From positions 3,782,001-3,846,000 of the forward strand of contig CAJFCV020000004.1 in assembly GCA_904066235.2 (NCBI GenBank): a DNA stretch of 64,000 nt. The letters are read 5' to 3'. Positions 37,798 through 49,180 of this stretch are shown piece after piece. The position numbers were made by a program, and so were the translations under genes. The notes beneath the pieces are model-generated. The model was not told the origin of the DNA and ran no database searches. It saw nothing but the letters and a program-made list of their open reading frames with translations. Source of the DNA: Bursaphelenchus xylophilus. Lineage: Eukaryota; Nematoda; Chromadorea; Rhabditida; Aphelenchoididae. Numbering within the stretch: the stretch's first letter is position 1; every line of letters starts with the position of its first letter.

Positions 37798-40700
37798 TCA
37801 GCAGTTAATATGCTTTATCTCGGCTCCAGGCGCCAATCGATGCAAAAATTCCACACAAACCTCTGAATCCGAGGTTGGTCGACTAGCACTGTAGATCACC
37901 GTCAGATGAGCATTATGTTGCGAATCGGCTTTCTTTTCCTCATCAGACTGCCAGAGGTGTTGGAATTCTTCGTTGCGCATCAGCAGACGGGTGTATTCCT
38001 CAGCGATTATAATTTGCTCGACATTATAACGGTCCAGAACATCAAAAAATCTCGAAGCATCCGGTTTTACTGGAGATCCTTCGCACTGAAAATTAAAATT
38101 TTTTTTTCAAATTGAAATTTGTCAACTACAGTACGTATACGTCTCAATTTTATTTTTTCGAAAGTAAAATATGGCAAATGAAGTTTTCATTTTTTGATTT
38201 ATGTTATCTATGATGACTAATGTCAAAAAATCCATTTTTTCCTGAAGTTTTCAACAGAACTTTAATCGAAAATAATTTAAAATAAGAGAAAATACTCTCT
38301 ACTTCCCAAACATACCATCAAAAGTGGTGTGTCGGACATAGGCGCCGCCAAAATGCATGATAAATACAGTAGATCATCAGAATCGGCCAACAGCCAGATC
38401 GGCCCAGCGCTTCGATCAATTTTTGTCGCCAGCAGCTTAGACAGTAAAGCAATTTGCCCTACGGCATATGGCTCAAAAATGTATTCGCCATTCCCACTGA
38501 AATTGATTTTATGGACCAAAATTTATATTATACTACCCACTCTCGTCTGAAGGTCTGAAAAATCGGGTCCTCACTGTCCATCCACTCAACTTCACAGCGA
38601 TCGTCAGCGTCCGCCATTTCTTCGTCCCATTTGTAGTCAAAACCGGGGTTAAACGGGACCTATAACACGAACAAGTCTTATTTTGCGCCATAAAACCTGA
38701 AGAATCTTACATTTAGCCCGTAGAACGGGCGTTTCTTCAGCTGGAACGTTGGTGGGGGCTTTTCGGGGTCGGCGCCGACATGCTGGATCATCAGGATCTT
38801 TGGCCGAACATAATTTTCATCCACTTCTTCGCCATTGTCTTTCAAAATGTTCTCAAACACCACTTGGTCCACCAATTTCTTGCTCTCTTTTATAGTGTCG
38901 CCGAGGAAGAATCCGTCCAAAGTGACGATCGTCTCAGGCTCGGCTAGTTTGAAGAGCTGCTTCAGGGTGTCAAGATCATGATGGACACTTGCGTTCTGAA
39001 AAATTATAAGAAAAACGGTGGATTCTACTAGAAAATAGGCACAGAGGGAAAGTACCCCAACTGCGACGCTCAGATTTTGATGAAACTTGGCATAAATTTA
39101 GAATGATTTTTTCTAGGATATATGCGAGAATCCTAGTTTGCGCTTTGCAGAAACAACCGAGATTTTTAGATCGAAAGTTGGCGAAAATTTGAGACTTTTG
39201 CCGAGTTTCGGCATGAAAAGTTGTATGCCTATTTCTACCATAGAGGGTAAAATTTCCACAAAAAATTAACTTTTTCCGTATGAAACTAGCAAAGTTATAG
39301 CCAAAAACTGTTTTTCTCTCTGACCGCTCTCCTCGTTTAGTGTACTCTCTCGGCGGCAAAGCTCGTTCGATATTTCGGCGGCGCTTGCAAAGCGCGAGCT
39401 AAAACTTTGAGGAAATGATATTTAGTCTATGCCCGACGTGTGTGCAAAATTTAAAGAAAATCTGAGCGTCACACTTGGGGTCAAAAGACACGTCAAAAGA
39501 AGTGAAAAAACAAGGAATCAGGGATCATTGATTTTTCACGAAATGTCGCCGAATTATCGAGTCATAAAAGAAAACTTTCCCAGAGAAAAAGTCTTTTTTT
39601 CGGGAAAAATATTTTTTTGAACTCGATAATTCTGTGGCACGTCAATTCATAATAGAAGGAAAAAATTCCCGCCCCTTTTTGGTGATTCGTTCAAAACGAA
39701 ATGTCACTATCCGATAAAACCCATTTTCTTATCTTTCTTCTTCCTTTTCGAGAAAAAGCAATTGTTTCGGGCGAGAAAAAGTGGCGATAATTTTGCGACA
39801 TTTGGTCTCTCTTTTAAATCAATGAAAACGATACGAAGTTTCGAAACGGATCAGGAAATGCGCTGGATTGGCGTGTGTGGCCCCTCGCAAAAAATCAATG
39901 ATCCGAGATTCCTTGTTTTTTCAATTTTCTAAAAGATTTTTTTTCGACGTGTACTTCCTTGTTAGTCTTCTCCAAAAAACCCACAATAAAAGTGACAAAG
40001 CACCCCAATCTTGCGGCCCCCAAAAGCGCGATTGGTAATTGCGCAACCGACGGCATATACAGTAAGACACTGCTTCCTTTAGTGGCGCCCATGTTCCTGA
40101 GGATATTCCCACACTTGTTGACGACAATTGTCATCGTTTTTATACTCATCTCCATTTGATCGTAGACCCGTCCGTCCACGTAACTCCCCTCCCAAAAGAA
40201 GCGACAATCGTTCTGATTCTTGAGGAGGTTCGCGTCCAGACAGTCGTAGGACAAGTTCAGGTAGTAGTCGCCGCTCTGAAACGGAGTTATAATCCATCAG
40301 TTTGGGCAGATATTACAGTAAAACACATAAACTTTCAAAAACTCTCACCTTCAAATTAGGAACTCCACATTTATCGAGCGTAAAACTGAACTCTCCCTCT
40401 CCACGACGAGCACAGGTCATCAGACATTGCATCCAGAGAATGTGGTCGCTCTTGTCCCCACTCAACGAAATCAACAAATTTCGATATTCATTGGGATTGT
40501 CACACTCCGAGGATTCGGATTTCATGGAAGTTGTGGGCGACAGCACGTCCTTCACCTTGGTCTGAACAATGTTCGGGACCACTTCGGAGACGACGTCGGT
40601 GACAACGTCGCGGACCTGAAGTCATCAAAATTTAGTTTTCTTGCTTACAGAGGAAGTACCCCAAGTGCGACGCTCAGATTTTGATGAAACTTGGCACAAA

Positions 40701-42592
40701 TTTAGAACAATTTTTTCTAAGATATATGCGAGAATCCTAGCTCGCGCTTTGCAGAAACAACCGAGATTTTTAGATCGAAAGTCGGCCAAAATTTAGGACT
40801 TTCTGCTGAATTTCGGCACGAAAAGTTTCATAGCTATTTCAACCGTAAAGGATAAAGTTTCTACAAGAAATCAAATTTTTTCCGCACGAAACTGCCAAAG
40901 TTATGGCCAATAAGCGTTTTTCTCTCTGACCGCTCTCCACGTTTCGTGTACTCTCTCAGCGGCAAAGATCATTCAATATCGCGATGACGCTTGCAAAGCG
41001 CGAGCTAAAACTTTCAGGAATATTTAGTTAATGACCGACGTGTGTGCAAAATCTAAAGAAAATCTGAGCGTCGCACTTGGGGTACTTCCCTTGTTAGTTT
41101 TTTTTTGCCAAGTAACCTAATATTTTCAGGGTCTTTCAATAAATGAAAGTCGGAGGCCATAACTTTCGGCGGAGGCGGCGCAGAGACTTCGTTTTTGGAA
41201 TATGTATTTTTAAGCGACATTATTTTTTGTCTATGAAATAACAAGATTTTAAAGTGCAAACTGAGGTCGCTACGACGTTTTGAAGTAGATCGTTTTCACC
41301 CTAAAAACCAGTGTTTTTCGGTTCAAAATGATCGGGAAATTTCGGATTTGTTCGGTAGAAAATCACCAAAGAAATGTCTTTGAAAATCATCAAAGAAACT
41401 TCGTTAAAATCTTGTTATTTCACAGACAAAAAAATATCGATTAAAAATATTATACATATTCCAAAAACTAACTCTCTGCGCCTCCTCCGCCGAAAGTTAT
41501 AGCCTCCGACTTTCCTTTCTTGAAAGACCCTGTATATAACTAAAGAAGGTGTAAATTTGGAATTTCGATTCTCAACATGAAATTGGCATTATGCAGCAAG
41601 GTCCGATTTTTGCTTACAAGGGATGCACTGCAAGTGCGACGCTCAGATTTTCTTTAGATTTTGCACACACGCCGGTCATGAACTAAATATCAATTCCTGA
41701 AAGTTTTAGCTCGCGCTTTGCGGGCGCCTTCGAGATATTGAAAGATCTTTGCCCCCGAGAGAGTACACTAAATGAGGAGAGCGGTAAGAGAGAAATCCGC
41801 TTTTTGGCCATAACTTTGCTAGTTTCGTGTGGAAAAAAATGATTTTTTGTGGACACATTACACTTTACGGTAGAAATGGGCATGAAACTTTTCGTGCCGA
41901 AATTCGGCAAAAAGTCTTAAATTTTCACTGACTTTTGATCTAAAAATCTTGGTTGTTTCTACAAAGCGCGAACTAGGATTCTCGCATATATCTTAGAAAA
42001 AATTATTCTAAATTTGTGCCAGGTTTCATTAAAATCTGAGCGTCGCACTTGGGGTACTTCCCTTGTAATTTTGGTCCCTCCGTGCGACAATAACCCATGA
42101 GAAAACAAAGGTTAGAAATAGCTAAAATTAGGGAAGGTGGTCATATATCGTTAGTAAGTCTTTGTCAAATCTCCGCCAAGCCTTCGCCGAACGTCCGCCA
42201 AGCATTCAGCGGCTTTCACAGGCCTCATTGCACCTCTTACCACATTTTTTTGGCTCTCCGCTTGTCCTAGACCTTATATCGATCGATTTTGCGTCGATCC
42301 GAAAAGTTGGAGGGAATTTTGGGTCTCAACACGAAATTGGCATTATGCAACAAGGACCAATTTTTGCTAAAATGTGTCCTAGAAGAGATCTACAGCATCT
42401 ACGGGATCGATTTTGTGTCGATCCGAAAAGTCGGGAGGAATTTTGGGTCTCAACACGAAATTGGCATTATGCAACAAGGACCAATTTTTGCTGAAATGTG
42501 TCCTAGAAGAGACCTACAGCATCTACGGGGACTGAAATCCAAATTTTGCGTCCGCCCGACCCTCCGCTTACCTTGGCCGGCACAGCGCTCAT
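37798..42592 (-). CDS. Acetyl-CoA synthetase-like pseudoenzyme
   Basis: Seven exons on the minus strand: 42592-42572, 40615-40349, 40275-39985, 38995-38711, 38659-38541, 38496-38316, 38085-37798, all phases consistent, 483 residues. The middle is clearly an acyl-adenylate-forming (ANL) synthetase of the acetyl-CoA branch: SYDCLDANL..RFFWEG, NKCGNILRNMGATKGSSVLLYMPSV, and later FFDVLDRYNVEQIIIAEEYTRLL. The key parts are gone. After the conserved EDPIF the ATP-binding loop (YTSGSTGKPKG in active enzymes) reads as a charged FRRDGNGEY with no Ser/Thr-Gly pattern. The protein stops at SASRPTS..., before the YGxTE motif and the whole C-terminal domain with the catalytic Lys. The first 100 residues are an added helical/acidic region. 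Active enzymes are 650-700 residues. Regular frame and splice sites argue for a working pseudoenzyme. Confidence 0.78.
39049..39961. mobile_element. MITE-B in intron 3 of the synthetase-like gene, split by element M
   Basis: Left end GGGAAAGTACCCCAACTGCGACGC; body to CACTTGGGGT at 39481; the final TACTTCCTTG resumes at 39952. The interruption is element M. Confidence 0.85.
39482..39951. mobile_element. Element M: TIR element inserted in MITE-B
   Basis: GACACGTCAAAAGAAGTGAA and AAGGAATC..GGATCATTGATTTTT at the left have inverted partners at 39,889-39,950 (AAAAATCAATGATCC, GATTCCTTGTTTTTTC, TCGACGTG). An inner inverted pair GAATTATCGAGT / ACTCGATAATTC also exists. No coding frame. Confidence 0.8.
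40650..41094. mobile_element. MITE-B full copy in intron 1 of the synthetase-like gene
   Basis: Both termini (GAAGTACCCCAAGTGCGACG / CGTCGCACTTGGGGTACTTC) are intact; 445 bp. Confidence 0.88.
41127..41532. mobile_element. TIR element family D, copy 2
   Basis: CAGGGTCTTTCAATAAATGA... and its inverse ...CTTTCTTGAAAGACCCTG, with AAAGTCGGAGGC and GGCGGAGGCGGCGCAGAGA paired between the arms. Confidence 0.8.
41617..42066. mobile_element. MITE-B full copy, inverted orientation
   Basis: Left end ACAAGGGATGCACTGCAAGTGCG (slightly mutated), right end CACTTGGGGTACTTCCCTTGT. The interior is inverted relative to the copy at 40650. Confidence 0.85.
42105..42535. repeat. Dispersed repeat H with tandem 131-bp unit
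   Basis: GATCGATTTTGCGTCGATCC starts one unit near 42,280 and a near-identical unit starts near 42,411 (GATCGATTTTGTGTCGATCC), each including AACACGAAATTGGCATTATG. A partial match with GAAATTGGCATTATGCAGCA occurs at 41,580, and the 5' portion resembles 33455-33690. Confidence 0.7.
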
Positions 42593-43129
42593 GACGCGCC
42601 GCGACAAGTCCAGTTTGTTCAGATTGGCCCGGAGTCGGAACGAAATCTTTCCCGCCGCCTCAAATTGCAGGGGTTATAACGAAACGAGCCGAAAGTCGGG
42701 AGCCCAAATTAGGCCAGTAAATTCGAATTTCGGAGCTCAAAAACAAACAGAATTCCACTCTACGGACGTATTCAAATTTCTCACGCGCTGCTGAAATGTT
42801 TTCTGCCCTAGGGCAAAATTTTTCAAATCGAAAAAAATAAAAAAATTGAAATTACAGTATCAAGTACAAGATTCGACAAGTCCAAAAATGGAAAGAAAAT
42901 GATCGCCAAACATTTTTTCGGCCAGAACTTGCACTGGGGCCATCTTTGAGGCCCAAATTGGCCGATATTTGGCGAGAATTCGAGGAGCGATCACCAAGTG
43001 ACACATTTCTCGCTCAATTATAATGTCTTGAGACATCATGCTCTTTAATTCGAGGAAATGGTTACATCACAAACGCATTTTTATCCAAATATTTATTCAA
43101 AAATTCAAATTTTGGGTTTTTAAAAATTT

Positions 43130-44051
43130 TGCACAGTGCAGATTTGTGTTTTCCTTGCACCGTGCGGTCAAACAAACATTGCACTGTGCATCAAGGATTC
43201 TCTCATTTCTGCACTGTGCAGAATTCCCTTTTCGCCAACTTTCTTCGCACTGTGCAGTCATGTTCTTCTCGACGAAAAATTCCCTTGCCGACTTCCTCAC
43301 TCCATCCCTCAGCGACCTCCAATCGCTGGTCGAGAATGCGGCTTGGCCTCGTCATTCCGAACCCATCCTCCCACTCGCGACAACAGATGACGAGCAGCGA
43401 CAAAAGACGGGAGGAACAATCAACTCGCGACAAAAGTCGAAGAATGCCCAGTCATTTGCGACCAACCACGCCAATCACTCGCCGATTGGGGTCGTTCGCG
43501 ACAAAGCCTCGACCACTCGCACTGTGCAGGCATCTTGCGACAAGTCGGCCGTTTGACCTCGTGTCGCTCGCGCGTTCCGATCGCTCGACGCGTTTTCTTC
43601 GAGCTCCGCGCGCCATTGCATTTTTTGCCGCAAAAAAGGGGCGAATCGTCTTGGACGTTTTTTTTGCACTGTGCAGTCGGATGATTGGGTGCGAGTGGGT
43701 GCATTGTGCGGACATGTCGCCGATTTTTTTGAGTGCAGCTTGCACTGTGCAGACTTTCAATGCACTGTGCAACTCATTTTTTCGTGCACAGTGCGGCATT
43801 CAACTGTTTTTTTATTGCACTGTGCAAGCCATGTTCTTATTTTCGCACCGTGCAAACACCAATTTCGGTCTGCACAGTGCAATTAACCGCTGTTTTGCAT
43901 AAAAAATCCCTTTCTGGCCGTAAAATTTGGCCCGATTGGTCGCAAAATGACGGCGAATTCGTTATAAAAGTCCCGTTCTTTTTGTTACAGCCCCTTTTTA
44001 AGGGTTTGCAACGTGGAAATCGTGAGAAAAAAATTGACGGTGCACTGTGCA
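43130..44051. repeat. Cluster of the 11-bp palindrome TGCAC(A/T)GTGCA
   Basis: About fifteen matches or one-base variants: 43131, 43155, 43180, 43210, 43247, 43519, 43665, 43701, 43741, 43761, 43785, 43816, 43845, 43871 and 44041. They are irregularly spaced (20-300 bp), in both the A and T forms, with unrelated sequence between. Confidence 0.8.
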
Positions 44052-47000
44052 CTTAAAAAAAACGTATTTTTTGATTTTTTTCGTTCTTTTCATTATGCAA
44101 ATTGTCTTCCATAAGTGTGTGGGCACTTTGGCCATGTTTTAACTGCCATTTTTTGTATATAAATACTACATTTTTCGTATTTACCGGTAGTTTTTTTAAC
44201 TTTTTTTGACGAAATTTCTGTTTCTCCGAATTTCCGCGACCGTTCAAAAAATGATTTGTCATCGCTTGACGGTTTTTTGTTTCTTTTTTGATTTTATCAG
44301 CCCAAATTCTTCTTCAGCGACTGCAGCGACACCCCCCGATTTTTTCATAAAGTCATTTTTAGGGTGGTTTTTCGAAAAAATGAAAGCCGAATTTTGAGGA
44401 AAATAGGGGATTTGGCTCTTGGCGAAGCTTTTTTACGGCTTGGAAAGCAAAATGTCAAAAAAAAAATCTGTTTTGAATGCCCTAGAATACTGTAATTTTT
44501 GACAAAAAAAGACTCAAATTTTTGTAGCAGCAGATAGTACCGTGTTGTCGCAGATTTTCCGTCGATGGAATTTAACCTTGAGCGCGAAATCGAAGCGATC
44601 GATCACTCGGATCGAGCTTTTTCACTCGGAAGTGCACCAATGATGAAGTTTTGGGATATAAACAGCATACAGTAGAAAGTGGAGGGTGCAAAAATTATTT
44701 CTTCAACAGCCAATCTGGTCTAAATCTTCTTGCTATAAAAGTTTTTGTTGGAAAAGTGATGTTAACTGAGAGAAAATTCAATTTTTTGGGGGATTTCTGG
44801 CCTAAAAAGAGGTAATTTTTTTGATTTTTAATAAAAAAATTGATAAAGAATTTGAAGCAGTGATGGGCTACAGTACTGTTAACAACATATTTTACTATTA
44901 ATTATCTTGTAAAATCATAAAATCATCGAAAATTTGACCTTTCCCCTAATAGTGTGTGCGCTGACCCGGCAACTTTAAGCAACCATATGTCGGCAACTTT
45001 TGCAGCTAGTGAACAATTTTTGCAATGAGTATGGACACATGATATAGTAGTTTCATGCCATGTGTACCTTTTTCCGATAAACATTTAAAGCCAAGAGAAA
45101 TCGAAGAAAGAAAGATGTCCATTTTTTTGAATCACCCTCTTAGTTGATCTCCAAAATCATCATTTTTCTTTCATTTTACAAAAAATCTCCGTAACCAATT
45201 TGATTCCACGGCCTTATTACCCTCCAGTCTGCACGATTAACCCCTCGCTTCCAGCCAATTCCATCAACAATCCCATTTATTCGCCTCGAAATTTAAAAGT
45301 GCACCCTTTTTCCAGATGGGCCTTGTCTGGACCGCACGAATTACGCAACAATTTCCGTTTCCATTACTTTTTGAAAGCAATTCGACGCCGTTTTAGTGCC
45401 CGTCTTGGGCCTCGTAAACTTGGGGCACTCGCGTTCCTGAACGCAACATTAAGTCCGATGAAAGTTGCGGCGGTTTGGAGGGAAAAAAGTAATGAGTTCG
45501 ACCGGAAGGAGATGACTAAGGGGAAAAATAATGCTGTCTAAGGTTTGCTAGGGCTTGTGTTGTCTGGAAATTACAGTAGGTCTGAGAAAAAAAGATTTTT
45601 TTGATAGTTTTTAAACGAAAATATTGAATTTTGGCGAAAATCATCGTGAATTGGCGGAAAATCTCCAAATTTCTACCAAAATTACCAGTTGGAATCAATT
45701 TTTTTGCATACAACATAAATTGTAAGCCTCTACACTGACGTTAACACAATTTTTCCTTCCATATATTGCCCTCAGGTACAGCTGCGGCCGTTTAAAGATT
45801 GATTTTTTAACCTTTTCCTCCATTTTTTCACTTTCCATCATTTTTCAATTTAAGCCGCAGTTGAACTAACCAAGTATTCCCTTCATCCGACCCTCTCATC
45901 CCTCTCAATTTGTATACAAATCCATTTTTTGTGCAAAACAAAAGATTAGGCACAAAAAATGCCGTCCTCGCCTTGGGTGGTCCCGCCAAAAAACCCCTCC
46001 GATTTTTTCATACATATTTAACACGAGCCGTACCTAGTTACTCTTGGACACATTTCGGGTGGAAAAAGCCTCCGGCTGATGTGTGATTCGGGACAACTTT
46101 CCGGGTTCTTTGATGGGTTTGGAATGTGAGAACGGGCGGCGAGTTTGATGTCATCGTTCGGGGACTTTGAGGAGTTGTAGTTTAAAGTCCGTGTGCTGGC
46201 TTCGATTCGGAGCGGTGTAAAATGTATTACAGCATTGTGAAGGGTGTGGGAGGAACGTGGGGAGGAGATTGGGAGGCTGCGCAAGAAGAGGAGGGCCAAA
46301 AATAAGAACTTAAAAAAAGGCGAAGTAGTGAATGTTACTGTAAAATTTCATGTTCAAAGTGGTGTAAACTTGATGTTTTTTACAATTTTGGCACTATTTT
46401 TCATAGTATTTGATTTATTTTTTGGCAGACAAGCCATTTTACAAACAGTTTTTATAATTTTTTTATAATTAACACTATGCCTGAGGATGTAAAATACTAA
46501 GAAATGGAGCCATCTAGAATCTCCGTAGCCGTCCAGATAGACTTCAGAGACTTCAAATAAACGCCACTTGAAAGGCTTAGTTTGTGCTTTGAAGGGCTAT
46601 CCGGGGTATCCACATCTTTTTTAGGACCTATGGAAGTCAGTAAAGATTTTAAAATTTTTTTAACACCTCTTTTCATCGCTCTCCAACTGTTTCCACATTA
46701 CAGTAGAAGCCCTAAAACATCCACCCCCAACTTCCATTATCCCTCCTCCAAATCCCTAATCTCCATTGCATTCCGGGCCCGCAAAAACGGTTGTCCCGAA
46801 GAACTCGGCGTTCGTTCGGATGGGCCGAATCGTTTTGCGTCATTAAGAGTGCAGGGAAAACAAGAAAGAGTCTGAGCCCTGTGTGTGTTTTTTGGGAACC
46901 ACTCATTTCCGGCCATTCGTTATGGAAATCGCTGACCTCAGCGATTGGGACTTGTCAAATGGGAGAGGCGGCGGCCCAAAATTAATGAAACATTGCCGGG

Positions 47001-48639
47001 AGGTGGGTCGGGAGGAGGTGATCTTTTGAAGATAATGGAGAGATGGATCAATGATTAAGCCGCCGGGAGTTTGATGGGCCAACAAAAGAGTCTTACTGTA
47101 GCATTTTAAAGGGATTTTGACCTACTTTTTACAAGTTTAGTGTTATATTTTAATAGATAAAAAACTCAAATTTTGATGATTTTAAAAATTCGCAAGTTTT
47201 TGGGTCTCACCACGAAAACAATTCTATTTGAAATTCCCTCTACCGACCCTTGAATTAAGCCCCAATCTTCACAAGTCCACTAGATTTGTCAATTACAGTA
47301 AATCTCTCTCTATCTCCCGTTTAGATTGATGCCAAATTCCGATCCATTTTTTTGACGTAATCTGCAAAAACAAACCCTTTGGACTACGATCACGATGCCT
47401 GAACTTTTAGCCAAAATAAAAAACTCCAAATTGTGCTAATATTTTATAGAAGACTCGTGTGGAACCCCGGGATTAATCAGTCCGGATAAACTCCTAAGGC
47501 GGCTTTTGTTTTGTGACGCAAGCCTGTACGATGGAATTTTATAGTGCAATCCGCTTTGCAAGTTACAATTCCGGGTTGGGAAGTGCATGTACGCAGATGT
47601 ACGAAGACTTGCAAATGGCTGGGGATGTTTCTATCGCCATTTTTGCTAATTCTGGGCGGTATTTTGTATGTGTATTTTGGGGTTTCCTTACTTTTATAAG
47701 CCAAATTTTATTCCATATTTGAATATTCGATTTGTCAGCAGTCCTCCCGTTCTTTGGTCAAGGTAAAACAATACGTTTCGCTGATCAAAATTCCCTCCAA
47801 ACCCCATACCTCAACTTTTGGGCCCGTCCTCGGCGAGGCCTTGAAGACTACGGTGAGTTCGGATTCCTGATCTCATGCCGGACTTTTACTGCACCAGATC
47901 CATCGCTCTCTTTAATGATGCACACTTATTTTTTAGTGCGAAAACTTTTTAGGTGGCGTTATTACGGGGGGAAAATCGCCAGACTCTCGCCTCCAATTTG
48001 TCATCTTTCGAACGGGCCGCGAAATAAGTGGCAAAAATTTTTGGCGATTTTTCAAAATTTTTGAAGTGAGATGTCGGAAGAGGGAAGACGAAGACGACTG
48101 ACAAATTAGCCGCCGATTACCGGTGGGTACGAGCCGGCCCGGGCTTTCGGAGGGCGGCCGGATGTGTCTACGGTAGCTTGTTTTTCGGAGGGCTTGTTTA
48201 TAGGATGTTCTTGTATGTTTTCCCAAGTATTAAATATGTCTTTGCACTTCAGTTTAGGCATATTTTGACATGTTCAGTTGTTGTCCTTCAGTCCTGCCTT
48301 TGCCTTTTTAGAGGCTCACTTAAAAGTCTGTGAAAACGTACTGAATGGTCTTTGAAGGGATCCTTATGTTGCGCCTCGTAAAAAGTACAGTAAGGTCAGT
48401 CGACTATATACAATAGTTGCGATCGACAAATATCGCGCGGTCTCTCCGGAGAAGGACTGTTTTTAGACTGCGACACAAAATGCATCAACTTTTTTGGGTC
48501 TCTCAAAGTCTTCACCTGATCTCCAACTCGCGTCTTTCCTACCGTAGGAAGGTGCTCGTTTGTCAGCCGCAAATTTGTCTACCTCTTTTTCACCCCACCC
48601 ATTATTCCACCACTCCTCAAAGGCCCGAACCTGCGGTAA

Positions 48640-49180
48640 GATAACTTTTTGCGCGCGCTTCGAACTTTGTGAAACGCTTTTATAAAAACGGCCCCCCGAC
48701 CTTAAACACTCGTCTCGCGTATGAAAAAAACGCTCCGAGTGTTTCGCTCGCCCCGACCCAGCCTCCGGCGGCGGTGGCGGCGGAGAGAGCGTGCCGCGGC
48801 GAGAGGCCGTGCACTCGCGACGGACGGACCCGCTCTCCTCCGCGGCATTTCCCATTCGTTTTTTTCGGCCGACGAACCACATGACCGCCGCCTTTTTCGC
48901 CCCTCTCTTCCCCACCTCTCCGTCGTCTTCGCCTTCTGCCCGCCTCGCCCGCGTTTAATGTCTTTTCGTGCTGTTTTTTGGGCTCCGCGGTTCGTCTTAT
49001 GCTCGGGACAGACAGGAGGGGGGAAAAAGTCGGGGGTTTTTTTTTGTCGAATGAATTAAGCAATTTTTTCGAGGATTCGCATTGTTTTACATGGGAATTC
49101 GGGGCGCGCCTCTCGCTCGTCGTGGCGGTGTCTGCGCGCACGGAGACGATTTGTGCGTTGTAGCCGGGATTAGGCAACTT
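48640..49180. promoter_or_regulatory. GC/CpG-rich block, possible promoter region
   Basis: Far richer in CG dinucleotides than its surroundings (GGCGGCGGTGGCGGCGGAG and neighbours), immediately after a good splice donor at 48,632. This could be the start region of a long FNIP transcript. No TATA box seen. Confidence 0.3.

Noticed and set aside
43038..43902. Open frames of 170 and 257 codons at the palindrome cluster
   Set aside because: Several frames on both strands are open at once, and recurring Cys-Thr-Val and Leu-His-Ser residues come from the TGCACTGTGCA repeat.
43130..44051. CRISPR-like array
   Set aside because: The repeated unit is an 11-bp palindrome with irregular spacing in a nematode genome; no cas genes.
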